This document shows, piece by piece, positions 8,141 to 16,308 of a stretch of 64,000 bases of DNA. The DNA lies in the NCBI GenBank assembly GCA_034412795.1, contig DAOUMD010000283.1, positions 12,818 through 76,817 of the forward strand. The letters are read 5' to 3'. How positions within the stretch are numbered: position 1 is the first letter of the stretch; each line of letters begins with the position of its first letter. The stretch comes from JAUVPY01 sp034412795 (GTDB taxonomy: Bacteria; Chloroflexota; Anaerolineae; 4572-78; NAK82). The notes under the pieces were generated by a model. The model saw only the letters and a program-made list of their open reading frames with translations, searched no databases and was not told the origin of the DNA. Position numbers and translations under genes: made by a program.

Positions 8141-10240
8141 TCACGTTATCTGCCTTTCAAGTGATGCAGGGTCAGTGACGGGGGCTTGACAGATGAATCG
8201 CTGGCAAACATAGGCAGTCGTATGCCTGTTTTGCTGCGGTCGGTCGGCTAAAATCGGGACGATGTTAGTTGCGACCTCATCATCAGGTGCGGCCAAGGCG
8301 ACAACCTGGTGCGGTCTATATGTGCCGAACGTCACATCGAGCATTGCACGTGTTTCTTCGGCTGTGGGGTCGCCGATCAGTGCAATCTCGCGTGGGGGCG
8401 CCAGGTGAAATGCCAATACACTGAGCCAGTGGCTGAATCCACCTGGATATTGCTGCATCATCGGGGTCATACCGGCCAGCATTTCTTCAGCCGGCTGGCG
8501 ATAGGTCTCATCACCGGTGTAGGCTGCCATACGCAGCAGCACATCGGCAGCCATAGCGTTTCCAGAGGGGATGGCGTTATCCTGCAGGCTCTTGGGCCGG
8601 GTGATGAGTTGTTCGTGATCGTGGCTGGTATCGTAGAATCCACCGTTGGGATCGGCAAAGTGGGTAAGTATATGGTCGGCCAGCGTGCGCGCCTCGGCGA
8701 ACCAGCGCGGGGCGAAGGTAGCCTGATAGAGAGCTAGCAGCCCGTCTGCATAGAAGGCGTAGTCTTCCAGGTAGGCGTTAAGTCTGGCCTGTCCTCCATT
8801 ATTATGGCCGGATTCTGATTTCCAGGAGCGAAGCAGACGCCCATCACGGCGTAGTTCTTCCAGGACGAATTCTGCATTACACTCAGCCGCCTGCCGGTAG
8901 TCTTCGCGGTTCAGGGCTTGGGATGCCTCGGCGAAGGCGGCCAACATCAATCCGTTCCACGCGGTCAGCATTTTTTCATCACGCCCCGGCTTCACGCGTG
9001 TCTCGCGCGCCTGGTAGAGTTTTTGCTTGCCTTGCTCGATGATGGCCCGGAAGCGATCGCCGTCTATCCCGACCGCCGCTGCTGCTGTGTCCATATCCAA
9101 TTTGACGTTAAGTATGCTCCTGCCTTCGAAGTTACCCCCTGGCGTCACGTCGAAGTAACGGCAGAATACCTCCCCCTCTTTGTCACTCAAGATTGACTTC
9201 ACTTCCTCCGGGGTCCAGAGAAAGAATTTGCCTTCTTCACCTTCGCTGTCGGCATCTTGTGCAGAGAAAAACCCGCCGGTTTCCTCACATTTCCCATTAT
9301 GGGCGCCCACCGGGTACCTAGCCGTCATCTCGCGGATCACGTAATCCAATGTTTCTTCGACGATGCGTCGATAGATCGGTCGTCCGGTCACCTGCCACGC
9401 ATGGGTGTACAAACGGGCTAACAGCGCGTTGTCGTAGAGCATCTTTTCAAAGTGAGGGACGAGCCAGAGAGCGTCGGTGGAGTAACGGTGGAAGCCACCA
9501 CCCAGTTGGTCGTAGATGCCGCCCGATGCCATTTGGGTCAGCGTCAGGTCCACCATATCCAGAGCTTTGCTTTCACCGGTTCGATGGTGATAGCGCAGCA
9601 GAAATTCCAGGTTCATTGGCTGAGGGAATTTAGGCGCATCACCAAACCCGCCATAAGTTGCATCAAAGCGACCGGCCAGGCCGTGATAAGCCCGGTCCAG
9701 CGTGTCCGGAGTGATAGCATCTGAATCAGCCCGCAACGCCAGGGATTGGTTGACGCGGCTTCTAAGTTGCTTGCCTCCCTCTTCGATTTTTTCGCGTTGG
9801 TTTTGATAAACTTCGGCGATGCTGAGAAGCACCTGTTGGAACGAGGGCATGCCATAACGACTCGTGGGTGGGAAGTAGGTGCCGCCGTAAAAGGGGTTGC
9901 CGTCAGGTGTGAGGAAAACCGACATGGGCCAGCCACCCTGACCCGTCATGGTTACCACAGCCTCCATATAGATTGTGTCAAGATCCGGACGCTCTTCGCG
10001 ATCTACTTTGATGTTGACGAAGTGTTCGTTCATGATCGCTGCGATATCCGGATCTTCGAAGGACTCGTGGGCCATGACGTGGCACCAATGACACGCGGAA
10101 TAGCCAATACTCAGAAAAATAGGTTTGTCCTCTGTCCTGGCCCTGGTCAGCGCTTCTTCACCCCAGGGATACCAGTTTACCGGGTTGTTAGCGTGCTGCA
10201 GAAGATAGGGGCTAGTCTCATTGCTCAATCGGTTTTTCAT
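8141..10240 (-). CDS. Thioredoxin-domain protein of the DUF255/YyaL (SPATA20) family
   Basis: 699 residues, full length for the family. The N-terminal thioredoxin-like domain has the motif CHWCHVM (C50, C53) with VKVDREERPD after it, the hallmark of DUF255. The rest is an (alpha/alpha)6 toroid resembling N-acylglucosamine 2-epimerases and glycosidases (FDATYGGFGDAPKFP, GGGFHRYSTD, HFEKMLYDNA). The molecular function of the family is not firmly established. Monocistronic; the stop is followed by a short gap before the MBL gene. Confidence 0.88.
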   Translation of the reverse strand: MKNRLSNETSPYLLQHANNPVNWYPWGEEALTRARTEDKPIFLSIGYSACHWCHVMAHESFEDPDIAAIMNEHFVNIKVDREERPDLDTIYMEAVVTMTGQGGWPMSVFLTPDGNPFYGGTYFPPTSRYGMPSFQQVLLSIAEVYQNQREKIEEGGKQLRSRVNQSLALRADSDAITPDTLDRAYHGLAGRFDATYGGFGDAPKFPQPMNLEFLLRYHHRTGESKALDMVDLTLTQMASGGIYDQLGGGFHRYSTDALWLVPHFEKMLYDNALLARLYTHAWQVTGRPIYRRIVEETLDYVIREMTARYPVGAHNGKCEETGGFFSAQDADSEGEEGKFFLWTPEEVKSILSDKEGEVFCRYFDVTPGGNFEGRSILNVKLDMDTAAAAVGIDGDRFRAIIEQGKQKLYQARETRVKPGRDEKMLTAWNGLMLAAFAEASQALNREDYRQAAECNAEFVLEELRRDGRLLRSWKSESGHNNGGQARLNAYLEDYAFYADGLLALYQATFAPRWFAEARTLADHILTHFADPNGGFYDTSHDHEQLITRPKSLQDNAIPSGNAMAADVLLRMAAYTGDETYRQPAEEMLAGMTPMMQQYPGGFSHWLSVLAFHLAPPREIALIGDPTAEETRAMLDVTFGTYRPHQVVALAAPDDEVATNIVPILADRPQQNRHTTAYVCQRFICQAPVTDPASLERQIT

Positions 10241-10294
10241 GTACTATTCAACTCTTCACAATCGGCCCAACTAAGGATTTAGAATTAAATAACT

Positions 10295-10342
10295 TCCCCC
10301 CACTCCCACCCCCCACGCTGTTTCGAGCCAGGGGTGGAGGGC
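10295..10342. repeat. REP-like palindromic element, copy 1
   Basis: A C-rich arm followed by CCACGCTGTTTCG and a G-rich arm (GGGGTGGAGGGC). It matches, in opposite orientation, the element at 11597-11646. Both sit directly beside stop codons, so they may serve as terminators or mRNA 3' ends. Confidence 0.5.
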
Positions 10343-10354
10343 TATTTTCAGCAA

Positions 10355-11485
10355 TCAGTCCACCCACACTGAATAGTAGTCAGTACCAGGTGTGTTCGAT
10401 AGATTTACCTGGTTGCTGCCATCTGCATCCATTACGTATATTTCCACATCATTATCCAGGTAGGTGTGGAAAAGAATCTGGGTTCCATCTGGCGACCAGT
10501 AGAAATCGCCCTGCACCGATTCCTCGTCAGGGTTGTTGGTCAGGTTCGTTGGGTTGCTGCCGTCTGCATCCATCACGTAGATTTCCGAATTGCCATCTCG
10601 ATCTGTTACAAAGGCGATCTTTGATCCATCCGGCGACCAACGCGGGAAACTGTCGTTGGATAGGGATTGGGTAAGATTGACCGGTTCATCGCCCGACACG
10701 TCGGCTACAAAAATGTCTATAGAAGAACTCTCAGGCCCGATTGCCATATATGCAACCCTCTGGCCATCGGGTGACCAGTTTCCCCCACCAGCAGGGTAGC
10801 TGCCGTCTGTCAATGCTTGTTGTGTGTCGCCATCCAAATCGGTAATGAAGATTGCAGGGCCCAAAACTGAAGTAGTAGTAAGGATGAACTGATCCGTCTC
10901 TGCCGACCAATCGTCAAAAGACTGGGCCGCATCGCGCTCAGTGAGATTGAGTAGTCGTGCACCGTTGGGCTCTACGAGGAAGATCTGTGACATGCCATCT
11001 TGGTCGCTGGCATAGACCACGTATTCACCATTGGGCGACCATGCGATCGGGAGTTCGTTGCTGTCGGTGGTCTGGGTGATGTTAGTGACGTTGCTGCCGT
11101 CCAAATCTATCGAGAACACATCCAACATCGAGCCGTCCTGATCACTGGCGAAGATCAACTTGTCCTGGCCCGGTGAGTGAATCGGAATCCCTTCCCGCGC
11201 AGGGCTGTTGGTGAGATTCTGAACGTTGCTCCCATCGCGGTCCATGATATAGATGTCCCAGTTGCCATCCCGGTCGCTCATAAACGCAATCCGGGCAGAA
11301 GAACGTGCAGACAGCAGAGAAGTACCACCTGAGCCCAGGTATAGAGAATAACCGCCGACTATCACTACAGCCAGAATTGCTAATGCCAGGGCCGGCAAGA
11401 CATAGGCCCACAAGCGTGAACCCGACGACTCCATCGGCTCTTCGCTAACTTGGTTCTCTTGCGGCGTACTGAATTCCTCTGTCAT
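10355..11485 (-). CDS. Membrane-anchored TolB-like beta-propeller protein
   Basis: 376 residues from ATG 11485, which has GGAG seven bases upstream; a longer frame starts with TTG at 11527 without a site. One membrane helix at about residues 25-50 anchors the protein. The outer part carries six WD40-like PD40 repeats (for example FPRWSPDGSKIAFVTDRDGN followed by SEIYVMDADGSN and NLTNNP), so a six-bladed propeller is expected. Such Chloroflexota proteins are usually annotated as TolB-like or DPP IV N-terminal-like; they bind partners or surface glycans rather than catalyse. No TolB/Pal system is adjacent. Confidence 0.82.
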   Translation of the reverse strand: MTEEFSTPQENQVSEEPMESSGSRLWAYVLPALALAILAVVIVGGYSLYLGSGGTSLLSARSSARIAFMSDRDGNWDIYIMDRDGSNVQNLTNSPAREGIPIHSPGQDKLIFASDQDGSMLDVFSIDLDGSNVTNITQTTDSNELPIAWSPNGEYVVYASDQDGMSQIFLVEPNGARLLNLTERDAAQSFDDWSAETDQFILTTTSVLGPAIFITDLDGDTQQALTDGSYPAGGGNWSPDGQRVAYMAIGPESSSIDIFVADVSGDEPVNLTQSLSNDSFPRWSPDGSKIAFVTDRDGNSEIYVMDADGSNPTNLTNNPDEESVQGDFYWSPDGTQILFHTYLDNDVEIYVMDADGSNQVNLSNTPGTDYYSVWVD

Positions 11486-11596
11486 TCGTTTCTCCGTTTC
11501 TGTAACGCATGTACCATGTGAGGCCAAGTATACGCAACAATGCCAGGTACGTCAACCCCACCCTATGGACTTGTGCAAAATTCAACATTGATGACA

Positions 11597-11646
11597 AGCC
11601 CTCACCCGCCGGACCCGAAGCAGCGTGGAGGGCGGGGGTGAGGGCT
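11597..11646. repeat. REP-like palindromic element, copy 2
   Basis: AGCCCTCACCC...GGGTGAGGGCT arms enclose a GC-rich middle containing CGAAGCAGCGTGG, the reverse complement of the core of the 10295 copy. It lies immediately after the stop of the glgC-like gene and could act as its terminator. Confidence 0.6.
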
Positions 11647-11657
11647 ATCTACTCTCA

Positions 11658-12902
11658 TCATACCGTCTCGCCGCTTGAGATCTCTTCGTTGGCAAAGTCC
11701 TCCGCCGTCACGCCCGGGTTGATAATCACGTTATGACCGATGCGAACCCCGGCGCGCAGTTGGGCCCGTTTGCCGATTACGGTCAGCCCGGTGTTGAGAC
11801 TCTCCGGCATCTGCTGGTTGGGCGTGTTGTCGTCGCCAAATCCGATGTGTACGTCCTCGGGGATATTTACTTCTTTGTCAATAATGGCGCGATCGACAAT
11901 CACGCCTGGTCCGATCCTGGTGTCGTTCATCACCACCGAGTCACGTATCACCGCACCCGCTGGCACGAAGACACCGGGGGAGATGATAGAGCGCTCGACA
12001 GTGCCTTCCACGACACAGCCGTTGGAGAGCAAATTGCCCGCCACCCGTGCCTCGGGCCCGATCTTCGCCGGCGGTTGCTCCTCGCTGCGTGTGTGAATTA
12101 CCCACTCGGGGTTATACAGGTCAAGCGCCGGGCTTTCACCCAGCAGGGCCATGTTGGCCTCCCAATAGGCCTGGAGCGTCCCCACGTCGGCCCAATAACC
12201 TTCAAACGGGTACGCCAGTATCCGCTTCTGGCGGATGATAGCCGGTAACATGTCACGACCGAAATCCATGCGAGGCGATTCGGTCTCCTCCGTCAAGCAC
12301 TCTTCGAGCGTGTCATAGTTGAAGACATAAATGCCCATAGAGGCCAATGTGGAACGCGAACGGCGAGGTTTCTCTTCAAAACCGGCTACCATACTATCTG
12401 CATTGGTGGTCACGATGCCGAAGCGGTGGGTCTCAAAGGGGCTTACGCGCCGTACGGCAATGGTTACATCAGCCTGTTGCGCCTGGTGAAAGTGTAGCAT
12501 AGGCCGGTAGTCCATTTTGTAGATGTGATCCCCGGCCAGAATGAGAGCGGCGTCCACCCGTTGTTCCTCGACGAAGTCCAGGTTGCGGCGGACCGCGTCG
12601 GCGGTGCCCTGTTGCCAGCCGCTGATGCCACGTCCCAGATAGGGTTGCAGCAGCCGTACACCCCCCGTTGAGCGATCCAGGTCCCACGGCTTACCCACGC
12701 CTACGTGGTCGTTGAGCGAGCGCGGCATGTGCTGGGTCAACAGAGCTACATTAAAAATGCTCGAGTTCACACAATTGGACAGAGGGAAATCGATGATGCG
12801 ATATTTGCCGCCAAACGGGATCGAAGGCTCCGAGCGAATGGCCGTCAATACACTTAGAGCCTCGCTGGCCCCTCCGGCCATGATCATCGCCAGCACTCTC
12901 AT
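11658..12902 (-). CDS. GlgC paralogue with degenerate pyrophosphorylase signature (putative regulatory subunit)
   Basis: 414 residues from ATG 12902 (GTGAGG upstream); an in-frame GTG at 12935 lacks a site. The sequence is an ADP-glucose pyrophosphorylase along its length: nucleotidyltransferase domain (GDHIYKMDYRPM with the catalytic Asp, FEEKPRRS with the glucose-1-phosphate Lys) and C-terminal left-handed beta-helix. The N-terminal loop that should read GGxGTRL reads GGASEAL, so the conserved Arg that contacts pyrophosphate is missing. The next gene upstream is a canonical GlgC. By analogy with GlgC/GlgD pairs of Firmicutes this copy may be a non-catalytic modulatory subunit; that is inference. 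Confidence 0.85.
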   Translation of the reverse strand: MRVLAMIMAGGASEALSVLTAIRSEPSIPFGGKYRIIDFPLSNCVNSSIFNVALLTQHMPRSLNDHVGVGKPWDLDRSTGGVRLLQPYLGRGISGWQQGTADAVRRNLDFVEEQRVDAALILAGDHIYKMDYRPMLHFHQAQQADVTIAVRRVSPFETHRFGIVTTNADSMVAGFEEKPRRSRSTLASMGIYVFNYDTLEECLTEETESPRMDFGRDMLPAIIRQKRILAYPFEGYWADVGTLQAYWEANMALLGESPALDLYNPEWVIHTRSEEQPPAKIGPEARVAGNLLSNGCVVEGTVERSIISPGVFVPAGAVIRDSVVMNDTRIGPGVIVDRAIIDKEVNIPEDVHIGFGDDNTPNQQMPESLNTGLTVIGKRAQLRAGVRIGHNVIINPGVTAEDFANEEISSGETV

Positions 12903-12973
12903 GGGTGCCTCACTTTTCAGGGATGGTTCTGACACTTTTTACCGGTCAAATCAAGCAAAGTACTCTCGTCAAA

Positions 12974-13090
12974 CGTGATGCGTGATCCGTGACGCGTGAT
13001 GCGTGAAACGTGAGTGCATCCATCACGTGTCACGGATCACGCATCACGTTTGACGTTTCACGCATCACGCGTCACGCCTTACGTTTTACG
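12974..13090. repeat. Heptamer tandem repeats arranged as a giant hairpin
   Basis: Six head-to-tail heptamers of form CGTGANN (12974-13015), a 5-base gap, then ten heptamers of the complementary form NNTCACG/NNTNACG (13021-13090). The two halves can fold on each other. The array fills the gap between the two glgC-like genes. Confidence 0.9.
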
Positions 13091-13139
13091 CATGTGTTTG
13101 GCAAAGCAGGCCAAACTGTCACCCAGTCCCTATGGATGC

Positions 13140-14390
13140 TTACACTGTCTCGCCGCTGGCGATCACCGGTTCGGGAAAATCGCCCTCAGTACGGTCAGGG
13201 TGCACCAGAACATTGCGTCCCAGCCGAAATCCGCCCGGGATGCGAGCTCGCTCACCGATGACCGTGACCCCCGTGTTTAACCGGTCGGGCGCCCCCTGGT
13301 TGGGTGTGTTATCCTCGCCGTGCCCCACCGCGGCGCCCGGCCCGACGACTACGTCGGCATCCAGAATAGCGGTATCGACTACAGCTCCGGGACCAATCCA
13401 CGTATCGTTGAGCACGACCGCCTCGCGCACCACGGCGCCCGGCGATACATACACACCCGGGGAAAGCACCGAATGTTCGACAATCCCCCGGATGACGCAT
13501 CCGTTGGAAACCAGGCTGTTGGTCACCTGGCCCTGGGGACCGATTTTCACCGGCGGTCTCTCCTGGTCACGCGTGTGAATGACCCAATCCGGGTTATACA
13601 GGTCCAGGGGAGGGACGGGCTGCGCCATTTCCAGGTTGGTCTCCCAGTAGGCGTGGACCGTTCCAACGTCTACCCAGTAGCCTTCAAATCCGTAAGCGTA
13701 GACGCGCGTCTGGCCGATCATACCCGGGATGACGTGTTTGCCAAAGTCGAGGTCAGACACTTCTGTGTGCATCGCCTCCAGCCGCTCGACCAGCACGTCG
13801 GCATTGAACACGTAGATACCCATCGAGGCCAACGTGCCTTTGTCGCGGTTGGGCGGCTTTTCGGTGAACTCGATGACCTGCATCTCATCGTTTACCGTCA
13901 TGATCCCCAGGCGATCTGTTTCTTCCAACGGCACGTCGCGCACCGCCACCGTCAGATCAGCGTTCATCGTCTCGTGAAACGCCAGCATAGGGCGGTAGTC
14001 CATTTTATAAACGTGATCGCCCGAGAGGACCAGTACCGTGTCGGCACGTTTCTCCAGGATGAAGTCCAGGTTCTGGTAAACAGCATCGGCGGTGCCCTGG
14101 TACCAGTCACCGGCAGCCCGACCCAGATAGGGTTGGCGCAAGTGAACGCCGCCGCGCTGACGGTCCAGGTCCCAGGGTTTGCCAATGCCAATGTGTGCGT
14201 TGAGGGAATGGGGGCGGTATTGGGTGAGAACGGCTACGTCATAGATGCCGGAATTGACACAGTTTGAAAGCGTAAAATCGATGATGCGAAACTTTCCGGC
14301 GAAGGGGACAGCCGGTTTGGCCCGGTAATCGGATAGGACGGTCAGACGTGTGCCTGCGCCGCCTGCCATCAGCATCGCGACGACTCGCAT
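13140..14390 (-). CDS. glgC: Glucose-1-phosphate adenylyltransferase
   Basis: 416 residues. Canonical ADP-glucose pyrophosphorylase making ADP-glucose from ATP and glucose 1-phosphate for glycogen synthesis. It has the intact nucleotide loop MAGGAGTRLTVLSD, PAVPFAGKFRIIDF, the catalytic Asp in GDHVYKMDYRPM, the sugar-phosphate Lys in FTEKPPNRDKG, and a C-terminal beta-helix with hexapeptide-like repeats. It shares about half its residues with the paralogue downstream, from which it is separated by the heptamer hairpin. The two proteins probably form a heterotetramer. Confidence 0.93.
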   Translation of the reverse strand: MRVVAMLMAGGAGTRLTVLSDYRAKPAVPFAGKFRIIDFTLSNCVNSGIYDVAVLTQYRPHSLNAHIGIGKPWDLDRQRGGVHLRQPYLGRAAGDWYQGTADAVYQNLDFILEKRADTVLVLSGDHVYKMDYRPMLAFHETMNADLTVAVRDVPLEETDRLGIMTVNDEMQVIEFTEKPPNRDKGTLASMGIYVFNADVLVERLEAMHTEVSDLDFGKHVIPGMIGQTRVYAYGFEGYWVDVGTVHAYWETNLEMAQPVPPLDLYNPDWVIHTRDQERPPVKIGPQGQVTNSLVSNGCVIRGIVEHSVLSPGVYVSPGAVVREAVVLNDTWIGPGAVVDTAILDADVVVGPGAAVGHGEDNTPNQGAPDRLNTGVTVIGERARIPGGFRLGRNVLVHPDRTEGDFPEPVIASGETV

Positions 14391-14429
14391 AGTAGGGCGG
14401 TCCCTTTCTGGCCGTAATTGTTGCGGCTT

Positions 14430-14486
14430 GTAGTGGCGACTTCAGTCGCTGTTCCCACGGAAATCGATGACTGAAGTCGTTACTAC
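14430..14486. repeat. GACTTCAGTC palindromic element (REP/MITE-like)
   Basis: Inverted repeat: left arm GTAGTGGCGACTTCAGTCGC, right arm (reverse complement) GTAGTAACGACTTCAGTCAT, around an ~18-base loop. Elements with a GACTTCAGTC core are widespread in Chloroflexota and Planctomycetes genomes and resemble substrates of RAYT/REP transposases. It lies between glgC and the tRNA. Confidence 0.65.
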
Positions 14487-14551
14487 GGACACATCAGCAG
14501 ATGACAAAGGGCCGTCGTCGTGCCCGGCCCTCGCCACTGAGATTGGTCCAG

Positions 14552-14624
14552 CGCCCCAGGCAGGACTCGAACCTGCAACCAACGGTTTAGAAGACCGTTG
14601 CTCTGTCCCTTGAGCTACTGGGGC
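14552..14624 (-). tRNA. tRNA-Arg (anticodon TCT)
   Basis: The reverse complement folds as a standard cloverleaf: acceptor GCCCCAG pairs with CTGGGGC, D arm GCTC...GAGC, anticodon stem ACGGT/ACCGT with loop CTTCTAA, and T arm GCAGG TTCGAGT CCTGC. CCA is not encoded. Its 5' side, not its 3' side, faces the phage, which is unusual if it is the attachment site. Confidence 0.95.
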
Positions 14625-14795
14625 ATTTTTCGCTAACAGTCTTGTATATTTCGACTAGACTTTCGAGGTATCTTCGACATGCAATTTGGGAAAGATTTTA
14701 GAGGTATTCTACCCCCAATCATGGGTCTGGTCAAACTATAATGGCCGGTCACTGGTAGGGTTTTTATCCCCCGCAGGTGTTCCAGCCAGATTAGA

Positions 14796-14818
14796 GAGGG
14801 GGCGCTGAGGCCCCCTGA
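14796..14818 (-). terminator. Hairpin at the end of the phage replication operon
   Basis: AGGGGGC, a 6-base loop and GCCCCCT form a 7-bp GC stem 17 bases past the stop of the last phage gene. The following tract is only moderately U-rich (CTCTCTAATC). It may end the long leftward phage transcript. Confidence 0.5.
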
Positions 14819-14834
14819 CTAACGGCACTCTGAA

Positions 14835-15788
14835 TCAGGATTCCGCCTCGCGAATAGCATGACGTTCCTCTTCGGTCACCGTGGACTCGCCGTTCTTGCG
14901 AGCTTCCACCTCGGCCACCCACAGATCGCGCATCTGGCGGGCGCCGGTGGGCTGCTTGGCGTCCTTGACCAGATCATACGCATTTTGCGCGTGAGCCTCA
15001 TCCCGGAACACCCCATCCTGATCCATGCCCCAGCGGATCGCCTCAGCCGGGCTGGGGAACATGTCCGGGGCCTGGCTCTCGATGGTGTCCATCTGCGCCT
15101 CGCTCAAGCCGTCGTAGACCGCCGCCTCGATCTTCTCCGGCATGCCGGTCCAGCAACCCGTGTCGTCCGCCAACTCAACCCCGGATCGACCGCGACGAGC
15201 CCAGACCACACGTACCTTGTACACGCCGCCCTCATTGGAGAACCGCAAGCGCATGTTACAACTGCGCAGGACGCGGGCGATCTCCAGCTCCGGCAGTGAG
15301 GTCTTGACCTCTTCTTGCGCCCTGGCGTCTCGCCCCTCAAAGGTGTGGTAAATCCAGGCCACGTCGCTGCCCCAGCCGGTGATGCTGTCCTGGAGCAAGC
15401 GAACTGCCGTGGCCTTGTCCTTAAAGGCGGCCACTTTGTTGCGGTTCTTGCCGGCGTCGTTGTCGCGCAGGGCCATCATGATGAGCGGTACGATGATGGG
15501 CGACAGCGAATCGACCACGATGGTTCCCACCGTAGAACCGGGCATGTTCTGGCGCAGCAGCTCGGCGATGCGATCCGGGTTGACGTGATCGGCGGGGTTG
15601 CTGCTCAGTTGCAGGACATCCCCCTCTGGCACCAGGTCGGCCACCTCGGCGAAGCGGTGATCGGCGTCGATGGGTAGTAACGGTGTGCGCAGTTGGGTGA
15701 TGAAGGTGCTCTTGCCGGACTTGGCCGGTCCCTCCAGTAACCACTGGCGGACTGGGTACTTCGGTTTCTGATACTTTTGAAATGCCAT
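14835..15788 (-). CDS. Phage AAA/RecA-like ATPase (Sak4-type, AAA_24)
   Basis: 317 residues from ATG 15788, preceded by GGAGGAAAT; the frame is open 51 codons further upstream but over the neighbouring gene. Walker A is GPAKSGKST (residues 20-28) and a Walker B-like strand reads TIVVDSLSPI. The short N-terminal RecA core followed by a charged tail fits Sak4/AAA_24 phage proteins, which act with SSB in single-strand annealing recombination. It is the last gene of the replication operon and an SSB is encoded elsewhere in the phage. Confidence 0.75.
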   Translation of the reverse strand: MAFQKYQKPKYPVRQWLLEGPAKSGKSTFITQLRTPLLPIDADHRFAEVADLVPEGDVLQLSSNPADHVNPDRIAELLRQNMPGSTVGTIVVDSLSPIIVPLIMMALRDNDAGKNRNKVAAFKDKATAVRLLQDSITGWGSDVAWIYHTFEGRDARAQEEVKTSLPELEIARVLRSCNMRLRFSNEGGVYKVRVVWARRGRSGVELADDTGCWTGMPEKIEAAVYDGLSEAQMDTIESQAPDMFPSPAEAIRWGMDQDGVFRDEAHAQNAYDLVKDAKQPTGARQMRDLWVAEVEARKNGESTVTEEERHAIREAES

Positions 15789-15802
15789 ATTTCCTCCGTT
15801 TT

Positions 15803-16015
15803 CTATGGATAGTATTCGATCCCCAGGGCGGTTTTCAGTGCATGCCGAACTGCTTCCTGGGGTGTATCGCCATCTCGAAAAGCGTAGATCAGTGCGTGAT
15901 GAAACCAGTCTATCGCTTGAGCGGTAGTAGGTCGGAACCACAACCTGGCCATTGCAGTTTTGATCTCTGTATGCACTTGCGTTATGGCTGTCTGACTATT
16001 CTCTGTATATGTCAT
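15803..16015 (-). CDS. Small phage protein of unknown function
   Basis: 70 residues, no recognised domain. Predicted mostly helical (TAQAIDWFHHALIYAFRDGD). Its start overlaps the preceding stop by ATGA, and it ends 14 bases before the ATPase start, so it is part of the operon. Confidence 0.7.
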   Translation of the reverse strand: MTYTENSQTAITQVHTEIKTAMARLWFRPTTAQAIDWFHHALIYAFRDGDTPQEAVRHALKTALGIEYYP

Positions 16016-16308
16016 TCATCCATCACCTTTACTCTGGCACCCAACCTCAGCGCCTCTCCCAGCATGGGGTCTTCCTGGCCCCACTCGTCGAGGGTGAGGT
16101 GTTCCATCTCAACTTCCTTGAGTGCGCCGAGATAGGGCCGGATGTCTGCCTCTCGCTTACCGCCTGCGGTACTATGAAACTGTGAATACCAGATGAAGCG
16201 CAGCCGGCCTACGCTAGAGGTGTCCACATGAACAAGGCCCCGCAATAACGCTGCGAGGCCCTTATCCATTTGTGCCACTTTGTCGATCCAGTCGGTGAGC
16301 CTGGTCAT
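16012..16308 (-). CDS. Small phage protein of unknown function
   Basis: 98 residues, coupled to both neighbours by ATGA overlaps. It contains no motif I recognise. The middle of the gene (16159-16175, encoding FHSTAGG) carries one copy of the dispersed ATAGTA-hairpin element. Confidence 0.7.
   Translation of the reverse strand: MTRLTDWIDKVAQMDKGLAALLRGLVHVDTSSVGRLRFIWYSQFHSTAGGKREADIRPYLGALKEVEMEHLTLDEWGQEDPMLGEALRLGARVKVMDE

Noticed and set aside
12974..13090. CRISPR-like array
   Set aside because: Units are only 7 bases with no spacers and the second half is the reverse complement of the first; it is a heptamer hairpin. No CRISPR array is present in the window.
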